From: Crossaster papposus
Lineage: Eukaryota; Echinodermata; Asteroidea; Velatida; Solasteridae
Direction: 5' to 3'
Assembly (NCBI GenBank): GCA_037893245.1
Contig: JBAIAA010000110.1
Location: 806,001 to 870,000 of the forward strand
DNA: 64,000 nt
Numbering within the stretch: the stretch's first letter is position 1; the number at the start of each line of letters is the position of its first letter. Both the position numbers and the translations under genes were made by a program. The notes below the pieces were generated by a model, which did not search any database, was not told the origin of the DNA, and was given only the letters and a program-made list of their open reading frames with translations. Shown here piece after piece: positions 24,253 through 35,913 of the stretch.

Positions 24253-25207
24253 TATATACACTTCACTGTAATTTTATGTTTTTGTGTCATCTAAAATTAC
24301 TGATGTGATATATCACACTAAATTAAAGTAACTTGTGTAAAACAAAGTTGTATATGTATTTATAATATGTGTACATAAATTTGGTGTTTTTTTCCTTGAG
24401 AATGCGCTGAATTTTAGACAGACCCAGGTGGGAAAAGTAAAATAATTATTCCTTTTGAACATTATTTAGATGTCTACGATTCGATTTTGATGACCGGTAC
24501 TGTTGAAGTGCGCCCTCTATAGTTTTCGGTACACGTTGGAAGATCGCACGTCCGGTTTGTGTTTCGTTCAATTATACCATGTCACATGCAAAGAATTCGC
24601 TCCAAATGGTTTCATATTTCTCTTTGCACGGCAAATATTGAGCAGAAGGGCATGTACGTTGTTTTGCATTATGTGTTGTTTAATTGTATGGTGTTAACAG
24701 TTTTGTAACAGGCGGTTACTGTATCCTTTGTTGCGATCTGCCGATTCAGTGTAAAATAATTACCAGATCATGCCAGAATTCGTCGTAAACAATGTGTATT
24801 GCATTGCATGGAGGAAGAAGTTCCTCCATGCATAGCCATTGAAAATTAAATTATGAAATTGTGAAATTGGGGTGGGCTCTTACTCCAGACTAAAGAATCA
24901 ATTTCAAGAACATTTCAGGGACATGTCATAACGCCCACCCTTCCTGCCTTCCTGTGTTATTTTAAGCCTACTTAAAAATGCAAAGTTTCAAATCTTGTCT
25001 AAATTTCCGTAGTGATATTTTAAAATCAGTGCAGTAGGCGGAACAACAATTACGTTGCTCTAACTTCTAAGGTTTAAATTTTGTATTTGCCAACAGAGTT
25101 GAGATCTGATGACTGCGACCTGAACCCAGAATAAAAGGAGTAAATTAAACCAACATCTTCTTTTGAAGAAACGCCTTTTAAACAACTTAGTCATCAACAA
25201 GACAACA
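24253..25207. other. Intergenic DNA upstream of SDF4
   Basis: I find no coding sequence. A perfect 12-bp hairpin TGCATGGAGGAA / TTCCTCCATGCA with loop GAAG is at 24805-24832. The SDF4 5' UTR and promoter presumably occupy the last few hundred bases; no TATA box is evident. Confidence 0.45.
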
Positions 25208-28200
25208 ATGAAAGTTTCAATATGCAAACAGTGCCTGCAATCTTGCCTTCTCATGATTGTGTTTTCGCTCGGCGCCTACAACGCAAATGTCATCCGCCGG
25301 CCCGACAAAGAAAAGCCAGTCGTCAGGCACAACAACTCCAAGATCGGTGACCCGGCCCACAATCCGGCCCCGCCCCACAATCCGGCCCCGCCCGATCACC
25401 GGGACAAGATTCGGTTAATGCAAGAAAGAGACCGAAACCGCGAACGGGGAGGGGTGATTGATTTGGCTCCGCCCGATCACAACGACGCAGTGCGGATTAT
25501 GAGGGGCGGGGAGTTGAACAAAGAGTATAAACAGGAGGTGTTCCTGGGGCCTGGTCACGCTGATTTTGAGAACATCCCGGAGAAAGAAGGGAAACGGAGG
25601 CTGATGGACATATTCTCAATGTAATTGAAGTTCTCTTTTGAATTTGTTTTAAAATAAAGTATTATCCTGCCACTGCTTTTTGAAGTCTTTATCAAATTAA
25701 ACTTGGTGCCAAGTCGGTAAGCGGTCCACTCGGTATATACATGGGGGACGTTGCATTTGACTCGTCCACAATTTGCAGAGTTCAAAGTTAATGTCGCAAC
25801 TCGGCACGTTACTAGTCTTAAACCAGCCGTGCCGATGGATTTCGACTGAAATTCACAGATGAAACACGACTATCTATTAACGACTTGTCATTAAGTCTAT
25901 TATAAAATTGGTTTAAAAACATCAATTTGGGATTAAGAACATTTGGAAAACAAGGTTTTGTACTTATAATTAATTCCACAACATTGTCTTCAGAGTACTA
26001 TAGTCCTTTCCTATTTAATACTCAAAATACCGAAAATGAGTTGTAATGTATTTGCTACATGTAGAATAAATTTGTGTCATATTTGAAAACTTAATTCAGA
26101 GTGCCTTTGCAAGTAAATCATGAACAAGATTGTTTGAATTGCCTTTTATTTTCTCATTAATTAATTCCATTTCCTACATTTTGTGTGATCACAGGGCAGA
26201 TATCAACAAGGATGAATATTTGGACCTTAATGAGATGACAGAATGGATCAGTCTCCAGACGGAGAAACACTTTCAAGAGGCACTGGAAGGGAGCAAGAAA
26301 ATCTTCCCGTTTGTCGATACAGACTCGGACGGTAAGTGCAGGAACATCATGTACAACATAGTTGGAAGGTGTTCAACAATTATTTGTCCACCATGTGCCA
26401 ATTTGAAATAGATAATTTATGTTGGTCAAGGGCGCCTTTCCCCCACCCCTTTCCCCCACCCCATTCCCCCACCCCTTTCCCCCACCCCTTTCCCCCACCC
26501 CATTCCCCCACCCCATTCCCCCACCCCATTCCCCCACCCCATTCCCCCACCCCATTCCCCCACCCCTTTCCCCCACCCCTTTCCCCCACCCCTTTCCCCC
26601 ACCCCTTTCCCCCACCCCATTCCCCCACCCCATTCCCCCACCCCATTCCCCCACCCCATTCCCCCACCCCATTCCCCCACCCCATTCCCCCACCCCATTC
26701 CCCCACCCCATTCCCCCACCCCATTCCCCCACCCCATTCCCCCACCCCATTCCCCCACCCCATTCCCCCACCCCATTCCCCCACCCCATTCCCCCACCCC
26801 ATTCCCCCACCCCATTCCCCCACCCCATTCCCCCACCCCATTCCCCCACCCCTTTTCCCCACCCCTTTTCCCCACCCCTTTTCCCCACCCCATTTCCCCC
26901 ACCCCATTCCCCCACCCCTTTCCCCCACCCCTTTCCCCCACCCCTTTCCCCCACCCCTTTCCCCCACAGAACACAAATTGGATGCTCCAGACCACCAGGC
27001 CACATGTACCTTGATGTAACGAATGTAACGAAATGCATGGTTTCTTTATGTATTAGAAAACAATTCTTTTTAATTGATTTATTCATCAACTTAAAATAGT
27101 TTTATTCAAAAAAAGGAAACCTTAGTTTCCCATTTTTTTGTTTCTAGGTAAAATTCACTGGGAAGAGTATCGGATACAGTTTCTGAAGCAACGAGGTTAC
27201 AACGAAAAGACTCTAGAGCTACTCAAGAAAGGAAAAACCGATGCCTTAAAAACCGACGATGAAGGTACGTTAGTTTTTCACTCTTTGTAGCAACAGGCAA
27301 GCAGAAATTGTAAGAAATGGGTAAAAAGAAAATTATTATTTTTTCAAATTAGTAGGAAATGACCTTTAATCTTCCAAGCTTGCATACCAGCCATCATGCC
27401 AGCACAATTTTTAATTTTTTTTGGCTTGCTTACTTGCAGTGCATGGCCAAAAAGATTACACGCATAGCAACTAAAACTATATTAACCCTAACAGGCCTCA
27501 ATCCTTCAACTGTTGGAGGATTGAGGACTGTTAGGGTTAAAAGTACATTGCACATTTTGTTACAAACGCTAGCGCTACAGAGCTGGGTTTAAACATTTTG
27601 TGATTCGCTCAAGTGTGCTTTTTTGTTAATATTTCTGTTTTGTGTGTGTGTATTAATGGTTACAGAGGATTACATGATGTACCAGGATCGATGGAAGCGA
27701 GCAGATGAAGACGACGATGACATCTTAAATCAGGAAGAATTCCTGGCCTTCCTGCATCCAGAACACTGCAAATCAATGCTCCACTTACTCGTGGAAGAAC
27801 TCCTGCATGATTTTGGTGAGTGCTAAACCCTAATCGACAACAGGTTTTTCTTCCCAAAATCCAAATACTAGGGGCTAATTTCACAGCTCGTCCAAACACA
27901 GAAGTGTGCTGAGCGCAGAAGAATTTGCTACAGCGTTGTTACCGCAGCTTATTGGGACAATGAAACGTTCCAAAGACAATCTCAGCTCTCCGGGGAGTAT
28001 GCAGCTTGATGCTGCCGTTTTGGCACAAAGCAGCCAAAACCAACCACTATCTCTACCCATTAACTCCTGGGTGGGCAGAAGGAATTAGTGACGCACTGCC
28101 TTTCCCAAGGGCACACGCACCATGATCCCAAGGCTGGACTCGAAACCACAACCCGCAGAATTACCCATAGGCCACAAATTCAATGCTACAGTCCATGATG

Positions 28201-29517
28201 CTACAGTCCATGATGCTACAGTCCACGAGACTACGTCACATCTAGTTCATTATTTATTGCAGTGATGGATTTGAGTAAGTTTTCGTTTTTTATCTAGGCT
28301 GAACAAAGTTCAGGAAAAGATGCAATCACTATTTCTGCACGTGGTATGTGTCATTTTGTTTAAAATTTTGAAAGATTGGTCTTATACGCAAAGTTGAGGT
28401 CAAAGGTAATTTGTAAAATAAGGTGATAGCAAAAGTAGGCGAGACAGGTAGTTTGAGAACAAACTTGGTTTTTTTGGGGGGGGATTGGAAATTCTCGTTT
28501 GCAGACGCGGATGGCGACACCAAACTGAACCTGGGCGAGTTCGTCTCCATGCCTCAGATGAGCGACAAGGAGTTGGAGAAAGTCGGCAAGGAAGACGAGT
28601 GGGTGCGGGAACGCATCAAGGAGTTTAGGGAGAGCATGGACCTGAATCGAGACGGATTCTGCGACACTGAGGAACTACAAGTAAATGGGGAAAGAGTGTT
28701 ACTATACTACTGTTATCATTAGCCGAATAGTTTACTGTCCTTATGTGCTGATAATGCTCAGTGCACATTCCATTCACACTGTGGACCTGCAAAGAATTGA
28801 CGTCCACAGGATGCGAGAAAAGGTTACAAATTGTAGACTTGTGATGCTTTAGACATGGGAGAGCATTAACCAGTTCGCGCCGTGATTATTTTTAACGAAA
28901 ACTTAATCCGAGGCGGGTTCAGGCCGGTGGTACCGGAAAGCACACCCACGCATTTCCGGCCTTGCTCGCTGCTGACAGACATTTCCGGCCTTGCTCGCTG
29001 CTAACAGACATTTCCGGCCTTGCTCGCTGCTGACATACATTTCCGGCCTTGCTCGTGACGTGTTTATGCATAATCCGTTTTGGATCTGGGGAAAGATGCG
29101 AGTAAGACGTCCTCCTGCGCGAACTGGTTAACAAAAACTCTCCTGAAAGGTTGGAAAAGTCCTCCTTTTATCCTGATTTGGTTCTCCAAAGTCCTACTTT
29201 TCTCCTTTTTTTTAGGGGAGGGGGAGGGAAGGAAATGTTGATTTTTGTTTACCCCTACTTTGTCACATGGGTCTGCTTGAAAGCCTGATATACTTCAATC
29301 AAATTGTTCCCGTTTCTTTTTCCCGTTTGCTCCCGTCAAGTTGTACGTGAACCCCAGGAATCGACAGCACGCCGAGGGAGAGGCCAATCACCTCATTGGA
29401 GTCGCCGACGAGAACGAAGACGGCAAACTCTCCCCCCGGGAAGTCTTAGGTAGCTACTACGTGTTCATCGGCAGTAAACTCTACAACTATGGTAGAAACA
29501 TCCACGACGAGTTCTGA
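25208..29517 (+). CDS. SDF4: 45-kDa calcium-binding protein (SDF4/Cab45), six exons
   Basis: The exons are 25208-25620, 26195-26331, 27148-27264, 27666-27815, 28505-28680 and 29341-29517 (stop TGA). Phases join throughout, giving about 389 residues; vertebrate Cab45 is about 360. The start ATG has A at -3 and opens a hydrophobic signal peptide (CLLMIVFSLGAYNA). A proline/histidine-rich segment follows, then LAPPDH and EVFLGPGH, which match the family N-terminus. Six EF-hand loops are visible: DINKDEYLDLNE, DTDSDGKIHWEE, DEDDDDILNQEE, DADGDTKLNLGE, DLNRDGFCDTEE and DENEDGKLSPRE; most Ca-ligand positions are kept. The protein ends in HDEF, the CREC-type terminus (human: HEEF). The family is a luminal Golgi calcium sensor that sorts secretory cargo. 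The spacer LAFLHPEHCKSMLHLLVEE is strongly Cab45-like. Intron 2 holds a large GC-rich minisatellite and intron 5 a MITE. Confidence 0.94.
25700..25897. mobile_element. TA-flanked MITE (ACTTGGTGCCAAGT family), copy 1
   Basis: About 200 bp in the first SDF4 intron, starting ACTTGGTGCCAAGTCGG and ending CGACTTGTCATTAAGTCT. It shares CGGTCCACTCGGTATATACA, GGCACGTTACTAGTCTTAA and CCAGCCGTGCC with the copy at 46779-46966. Confidence 0.75.
26435..26967. repeat. 13-bp minisatellite (ATTCCCCCACCCC)n, about 41 copies
   Basis: A nearly perfect 13-bp tandem array with ATTCCCCC and CTTTCCCC variants lies in SDF4 intron 2. All open frames over it (up to about 230 codons, Pro-rich or Gly/Trp-rich) are artefacts of a repeat length that is not a multiple of three and contains no stops. 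One strand is almost entirely pyrimidine plus the CCCA motif, giving strong strand asymmetry. Confidence 0.96.
28060..28170 (-). repeat. SINE-like fragment in an SDF4 intron
   Basis: The sequence CCCATTAACTCCTGGGTGGG ... TTTCCCAAGGGCACACGCAC ... CAAGGCTGGACTCGAAACCA has, on the minus strand, a B-box-like GGTTTCGAGTCC. This layout resembles a tRNA-derived repeat I know from marine invertebrates. A three-fold CATGATGCTACAGTC repeat follows at about 28190-28225. Confidence 0.45.
28870..29127. mobile_element. TTAA-type MITE, copy 4, internally expanded
   Basis: This 258-bp element is flanked by TTAA (28866-28869 and 29128-29131), with termini CCAGTTCGCGCCG and TGCGCGAACTGG. It lies in the last SDF4 intron. 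It differs from the other copies in carrying four rather than two tandem copies of a 29-bp unit beginning CATTTCCGGCCTTGCTCGCT. Confidence 0.85.
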
Positions 29518-31663
29518 GAAGACCTATTGAAAACTTATTATAATGATTTAAAATGTTGGTTTGGGGGGTTTTAAGAAGTAGTATTGTCACATTTAATTCA
29601 AATAGCTTTTAAATTGACTTGGGAGTGATGGACTTGTGATTGACTCGAACTTCAAAAGTGGCTTCAGGCTTTAAAGTATGTCTATTTTTCCTTCATTTTC
29701 CCTTTTATTTTCATTACCTTCCTATTTTTTTCTTGAATTACCTACTATTCCCTACATTTTGTCCCTCGACTCAAAAAACGGAAATCTCATTAAATTGTTT
29801 TTACAACAGTAAACTGTCGTATGTAAATCACGCAGTTAAGGGCTTGGGCGCAGGAGTATTGCAACTGTACTTCTAAGAGCGCAAGTTGAGATTGGAGCAC
29901 AACAGAATACTCCATTTTGGCAATTACAATCGTAATTTCGTTTCAAGTCGTTATGCAAAATCTGAATTCAGGGACACAGTGCAGTCTTGTTTACACTTTA
30001 TTCCTTATTTACTCAGTTTGAATTTCTGTTAAATGTATAGTAATAATAGATTTGAAATTGTTTTGATAGTGCGATGAGATAATTCTTATTCTAACGTGTA
30101 CGGCTATTTTGCTGTGAAATTCACATATAAATGGCAAGTTTTCAAAAAAATTGTCTATCTACATGTTTTTATTTTTAACTTAAAAAAACACAATTCCCAC
30201 TAAAATTGTGAGCAACTATTAATAGATAAAATCTGAATGGCAATATTTCTGAAACATGTAAATCTTGTGAATGTATCTTTCCTAAATTTATTAACACTTT
30301 TAATCAAGAGGTTATTTTTTTTCAACATAATTAACAGGTTTATGGTTGTTAACATTTTTTAGCACAATTCAGTGTGGAACTTGGACAGAATTCAATGTAC
30401 TAGAAGTCGAAGTCATATCTGACCAAAGTACGCAGTTTTGTCTTTTAAATATCATTCATAGCTTTTGTTTTGTAAGATTCCATGCAAAGTGTAGTAGTGA
30501 TTTAATTTTATGCAAAATGTTTATGTATGTATGCACTATCACCAAACAGTCTACAAATTGTAGTACTGTTTGTTCCATATTTTTTAATGTAGACATGTTT
30601 TGTTTGTGCTTATTAAGCCGGGATTCAAAACGGATGACCACGTCGGAAATATCAGGGTGTGCTACCCACAACCCACCTTGGATTGAGGTTCTTGAAAAAG
30701 AATCCTGCACCTCGGCCCGGTTAATGTACAATACTGTGCAATTTGTACAGATTAGACAATTCTGTTATTTTGAATTGCATTGTATAATCATGACTAATGC
30801 ATGACTAGATTGATGAGACACCAGCTGTAAATTTTACAGTAAAGAATATCTGAATAAATTCTTCCCAATTTGGGTTTTTCATTTTAATAAAAGCTTAGTA
30901 ATTTATTTTTCACCTCGTACTTTGCAAAATGAAGGTCTTGGAAACACTTTGCAATTAGCACACATTGAAAACGGCAATAACTTTAAATTTAGCTTTATGA
31001 CGTAGACTCAATATTTAAAAATGCCTCATCACCATTGTCCAAAAGGTGTTTTACTAAAGCAACATTGAATAATGAAAACTAAACATAGAATATTTAAAAT
31101 TCATTTGCAAACACTTTGTACTGCATACAAAAATATTAACAAGGACTATACTTTTGTTGGAAAAAAAACTCGGATGTTAGGGAATGATTTCCTTTTTAAA
31201 ATATCAATATTGCGAGAAACCTTTTCTTTGGAGTTCCTTATTTGCCCAAATTTTTTACACTTTAGAAAACAAATCAAAAGTGGCAAGATTTTGATAGATG
31301 GCAAGAATGTGGTTTGCAATTTCCTGAAGTATACAAAATATTTAGTAATTACAATGTACATATCAAAACAAGATTTTTGAATGTTATAAGACTTTGTAAC
31401 AAATGTCGACTTTAAAATTAGTTGCATAGTGTGAAGTACAGTACAAAACGAAATGCTACACTCTAATTACTAAACTTTAACTACTTTAAAGCTAAGCTTA
31501 AAAAAGGCCATTTTAATAGTTAAATTTACTGATGCAATAATTGACACAAAAACATCCAACAAAAGCTCTATCCTACTTTGACCTGTCCAACACTGCATTC
31601 ACCTCGAGTTTTGAGTTTTACAAATAGATTTGTATTTGCTAATTTCTTACATGTAGTACAGAC
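29518..31663. other. SDF4 3' UTR and intergenic DNA
   Basis: This is AT-rich sequence with no supported gene. AATAAA at 30853-30858 is a possible SDF4 polyadenylation signal, although it would imply a UTR of about 1.3 kb. Fragments at 29638-29890 resemble the element at 18281-18716. Open frames of 90-150 codons here show no family character. Confidence 0.45.
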
Positions 31664-32611
31664 GTTTTCCTAGTTCCGGATCGCAAAAACAATTCAGGCT
31701 GTTTTCGGCAAGTCTAATCCTCGAAATTCGAATGAAATAGGTTTAGTAGTTTACCTTAAGTAATGGAGAAACTACAGTTTTTGTTTCGATATTTATGCTC
31801 TTCTTAATGTGAAAATACGACGTCAAATATACCGACATCACCTTTCCTAGTTGCGGATCGGTTCAACCAATTCCGGATCGGGTGAAAAAAGTGCTTCGTA
31901 CATGAAAAATAATCACGTTAGAACCAACCCGAATCAAGCCTATATTTCTGATAAAGTATTCATTAGTTTATATAAATACAGTTTAAAATACATTTCAAAT
32001 ACTTCCACTCCCAATAAAGTTCAAAAAGAAGACTTGCAAGGAAATGTTTTGAAATGTTTTGTCCGTGTAGCGTGCGCGACCGATACGTGTGTGGCGCGGC
32101 AACGAGCCGATAAACGTTGACCGATCACATCGCAGAACACGTCATATGAAAACGCTTGCGCGCGTGTAGTTGATGCATGCATTCCACGCGCGATCCGGAA
32201 CTAGGAAAAGATATACGTTCAGTCTTTGGCAGATTTTTTAATACTGGGGACTTTTAGACTTATTTTTACTCAACAAATAATTGATGCATGAGTTTTATAC
32301 AACTGTAGACTACAAAATGGCATAAATGAAATCAAACGTTTTGAGTGACATGTCGCAGAATATTTGTTCATGGTTTTGCGGCTCCCGTGATTTCTACAAA
32401 CCGTCCAAACATGTCAAAGTACGAGTCGAAAATCTATCCAAAATTCCTTTTCTGGATATTTTATTGAAAAGATATTTATGTAACAAAAAGCTTGTATGTT
32501 TCTTCTCAAAATGCACTTCATCTAAAACAATAGTATTGGAGACCAAGCCATAAGAGGTAGGTTTTTATTTGAAGCGATCCGGAACTAGGAAAAATCCGGA
32601 ACTAGGAAAAC
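31664..32611. mobile_element. Non-autonomous DNA element with repeated subterminal motif
   Basis: The element begins GTTTTCCTAGTTCCGGATCG and ends with the inverse (CCGGAACTAGGAAAAC), about 948 bp in all. The motif CCTAGTT(C/G)CGGATC recurs inside: forward near 31845-31880 (with a second half-copy ATTCCGGATCGGGTG) and reverse at about 32190-32206 and 32578-32593. No transposase frame is visible and I could not identify a clean target duplication. Confidence 0.65.
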
Positions 32612-32991
32612 AACTGTAATACAAACGTTGCTTCCGAATGATACATCAGAAAAATAAAATCAACCGAAGTTTAATTATTAACAGGCAGTAAATGAGTATG
32701 TGTACATAATCAGGCCCCTGTGGCAATGCATTATTTGTATTACAGAGTGGCCAGTCTCAACTAAGTTTGTGTGTAACATTCTTATGCTATTTGTTAAAAA
32801 CTTAATGGAACGACGTTAGACTACAAGGAACACTGACCATTAACTGGACAAGACATTTAATACGTGCGATTGATGTAAACCACAAAATGACAAGTAGAGC
32901 GGCATGCATAAACACTAAGTATGTAGACCCTGGAAGTTGCGTTTTGGCAAACTGTTTGAGGGAACCCTCTGGGGCCCTCAGCCTGGCCTCC

Positions 32992-34011
32992 TTAGGGCAC
33001 CCCTTCCACTCGTTCACAACACTCTGTGGGCACCTTCTCCCAGTTGTAGACGTAGGATAACCTAAACTGCTGTTCCTTGGCACACATCTTGCCTGTCGTT
33101 TGCAGCTGTTGATACTTCGACCTCATGTCCTGTATTGACTGTTTGTGGGTGATGATGTAGACATTCCGGCAGCCTCGGGATTTGAACTCCGTGTCGAAAC
33201 GGGGATCGTGCTCGCGCTTGATGTCAACAGCCGCAAGCCAGGATCCGACGGAGACATCTTCGGCATGGTACCGCTTCAAGTACGGGGCATTATTTGCGAT
33301 GAAGCTGACCAGATCGGACGAAAGCACGTAGCCCCCACCTGTGGCATATGGCAAATACCGATCGCACAGCATCCACTCTGCCTCAGCGTAACGGCCGGTG
33401 CGGTGAGCATGCGCCCTCCCGTCGAAGAACCCCCAGTACAGCTTCTCTCTGCTCTTTGTCTTCAGCTCTTTGACTATCGCATCCAGTCGGGCATATGTGT
33501 CATCGTCGGCTTTCAGTACGTACTGAAAGTCAACATTTCTGTCCAACCACGTCAGCATTTGGATGAGCTTGTTGGTGAGGGAGCCAAAGGCGTCCTTGAG
33601 CTTGGGCAGGAAGAGCAAGTCCTTGTGGCGAGCTTGTTCAGAGTCTAGCATCTTTTTGTCAGACTCCTTGAGCTCAGCAGTGCCCACCACAAACTTTGGC
33701 AGGACGTCTTTGCCGTGCTTCTGCAGCCAAGTCTCCCGGATCGTGTAACGTCGCTCTACCAGCTGAGGTCCCGACATGATGAGAACCACAAGGAAAGCGG
33801 ACAGCTTTTTCTTGGGCTGCGGGGCGTTCTTGTTCCCATCTGGATTCTCCCGGTTGGACTGGTGTGGCTCACACGTCACCGGCTTGGTATTCTGGTTGGA
33901 TCCATCATTGCATGTTGAGATGATGTAAATGATGAAAATAATGAAGACGCAAGGCATAATAAACACGATCTTCGCCATGCCTGGTTTAGTCTTTCTACCC
34001 ATGCCTTTCAT
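32992..34011 (-). CDS. B3GALT6: Beta-1,3-galactosyltransferase 6, copy A
   Basis: B3GALT6 is galactosyltransferase II, which adds the second galactose of the GAG-protein linker tetrasaccharide in the Golgi. The frame has 339 codons plus stop. Residues 12-34 form a signal anchor (KIVFIMPCVFIIFIIYII), giving a type II Golgi membrane protein. A short stem precedes a GT31 catalytic domain: RRYTIRETW, FVVGTAEL, EQARHKDLLFLP, the metal-binding KADDDTYARLDA, LYWGFFDGRAH, ATGGGYVLSSDLV, EDVSVGSWLA and HDPRFDTEFKSRGC. The C-terminus LSYVYNWEKVPTECC...GVP closely follows human B3GALT6 (about 329 residues), so the assignment is firm. I start at 34011 because TTCTCTTATCAG just upstream is a good acceptor and this is the first ATG after it, implying a 5' non-coding exon; upstream in-frame codons lack an ATG. 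It lies tail to tail with SDF4 and head to head with copy B. Confidence 0.95.
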   Translation of the reverse strand: MKGMGRKTKPGMAKIVFIMPCVFIIFIIYIISTCNDGSNQNTKPVTCEPHQSNRENPDGNKNAPQPKKKLSAFLVVLIMSGPQLVERRYTIRETWLQKHGKDVLPKFVVGTAELKESDKKMLDSEQARHKDLLFLPKLKDAFGSLTNKLIQMLTWLDRNVDFQYVLKADDDTYARLDAIVKELKTKSREKLYWGFFDGRAHAHRTGRYAEAEWMLCDRYLPYATGGGYVLSSDLVSFIANNAPYLKRYHAEDVSVGSWLAAVDIKREHDPRFDTEFKSRGCRNVYIITHKQSIQDMRSKYQQLQTTGKMCAKEQQFRLSYVYNWEKVPTECCERVEGVP

Positions 34012-35172
34012 AACCTGATAAGAGAACAACAAAAAAAACTTTAGGATTGATTGGTATTTATGATGGCTAAATGGAGAAGCATGTACTCAATATTGTTTAG
34101 GAAGCGGGAGACACACAATTTCACACTGAGTCACATGATTCATCATGACCTATCAATTTTCAAATATGTGCGTGCATATTTCCAAACAAGCTTTGATTTT
34201 GAACCTCCGTTAATTTGGACTACTGTAAACATTTACCCAAAATTGTCAACTAGCTGGACTGTCACCTGATGACTACAATGCTAGTGTCGAGCGTGATGGT
34301 ATCAATTTTCTAATGGGGAGGGGTCGTACATCTACCGTCGTACACTGAAGACTCATGTTTTTGCAAGTGCCATATCTGAAACAAAACACAAAACTAGTAT
34401 AATTATAATATTAAATTGGAAAACATTATGGATTGATGTAGCTTGATAACAAAACCAGGTTCGTGACCCTAGCTACACTACGGTGACATTTTTAGAGCTG
34501 GAATACAACAAGATATAAATTAGAAATGTTCTGTTTCCATAAAACATATAATTATCAATTATTCAATATCATTCATTATATCAATCAAATCGTTCATACA
34601 TCAAAAATAAGAATGTGAATCTGGTTAGCTAAACCATGGAGGAATTCATCCATGGCTGATGAACCATGGTTGAACCATTTTTCAACCGAATCAGTTAGAC
34701 CATTCCTCCATGGTTAGACTTAGATAGAGCATAGAGCAAGGAACAGGGATAGAGCTGTAAAAAAAACCAACTTCCTCATTCAATATATAAATGTAGGCCT
34801 AGGCTATGTTTCCTACCGAATCAGGTAAACTTTCGACAGTTGTTTTCACTTTCACAAATGCTCATAGATCAGTCCCACTCGCAGTCGCAGTCAATCATGA
34901 GACGAGTTGAGTTTTTGAAGCAGTGTTGCATTTAAGTTATTACTGGCCCTGCTTGATGAACTTTCCTAACTTTGCCAACGTAGCACTTTCTCCAGGCCAG
35001 CAGCGGATTATCTGTCAAGTCAATCATCAGGGGTCGATCAAGGCTCGACTCGCAGTCGCATGTTTCATTTCACTCACATCACGTACATACGAACGGTGGT
35101 TGTACTGCACTGTGGGTATAGCAGTGTCAAATTACTGGAACTAGAAAATTCATGGAGGCTGCCATGTGCATG
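34012..35172. other. Shared upstream region of the two B3GALT6 genes, left part
   Basis: No coding sequence is visible. It presumably holds promoters or 5' exons of copy A. At 34632-34715 a hairpin with 14-bp arms (AACCATGGAGGAAT / ATTCCTCCATGGTT) encloses a second small stem GGTTGAA...TTCAACC. Confidence 0.45.
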
Positions 35173-35180
35173 GTGCCTAT

Positions 35181-35913
35181 CAGGGGGGGGGCGGAGGGGG
35201 GGCCCAACAAAGTGCGCCACCAACGTTGAAATGTATCTCATTCATTCTTAATCTTCCACGCTCATAAGCCACACATCTCACACAGTAAATACGTATAGAT
35301 CGCTACCGCGAAGCGCACCATTGAAACACGTACAAATTTGCTCCGCGCTCGCTACCCGATTTCAGTGATTCATGCAACGTCCGCAAAGCCAGGTACGCAG
35401 GCACGATCTATACGAATTTTTGTTGGGGCGATGTCATTTTCTGCTATTTTCGTTCGAAAACAACACGATAAAACGCAAGGGGTTCACAGGCAGATTTTTT
35501 TAAAAATTCAGTATATCACTGCTACATCCTTTTTTAACGTATCAATGGAAAAAAATGAGTGGGTTCGAAGCACGATTTTTCACAATTTATCGATTATTAT
35601 TGCCCTTTTTAGGGGAGGTATTTGTCAACGTCGTTTGAGTATTTGTGCACAATCTCTACGTGCATCAACGGTACGTCAACGTAAAAATTGTTCGACTGCT
35701 TTTTTTCATTTTCAATACAAATGTTGTCATTGGATGATACAAATTAAGGTAAATAACAACGTTGTACAACTACAAAAGACAAGATGTTAAGATTGGATGC
35801 CAAAAACTCTTAATTTTTCCCGTGAGAAAATTGTTCCCCCTATTTTGAGAATGGACGGTACCCCAGCGTTTCGCAATCACAGCCTCGAAGGGCCCCCCCT
35901 CCGCCCCCCCCTG
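35181..35913. mobile_element. hAT-type non-autonomous element, G-rich termini, 8-bp TSD
   Basis: This 733-bp element begins CAGGGGGGGG(G)CGGAGG and ends in the inverse (CCTCCGCCCCCCCCTG). It is flanked by a perfect 8-bp direct repeat GTGCCTAT (35173-35180 and 35914-35921). An 8-bp duplication with CAG...CTG ends is the signature of the hAT superfamily. The terminal repeats are about 24 bp, differing by one G. The interior has no transposase. It sits between the two divergent B3GALT6 copies. Confidence 0.88.

Noticed and set aside
25163-25207. Upstream extension of the SDF4 reading frame
   Set aside because: The upstream codon is TTG, not ATG; the first ATG at 25208 begins a proper signal peptide.
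26435-26967. CRISPR-like array
   Set aside because: The units are contiguous 13-bp repeats with no unique spacers, in an animal intron.
26336-27099. Long Pro-rich or Gly/Trp-rich open frames on both strands
   Set aside because: They come from a stop-free 13-bp repeat read in several frames inside an SDF4 intron; no gene character.
30346-30804. A 152-codon plus-strand frame
   Set aside because: AT-rich composition, no domain, no splice context; probably SDF4 3' UTR or intergenic sequence.
33145-33918. Plus-strand frames opposite B3GALT6 copy A
   Set aside because: Antisense shadows of a conserved glycosyltransferase; no family similarity of their own.
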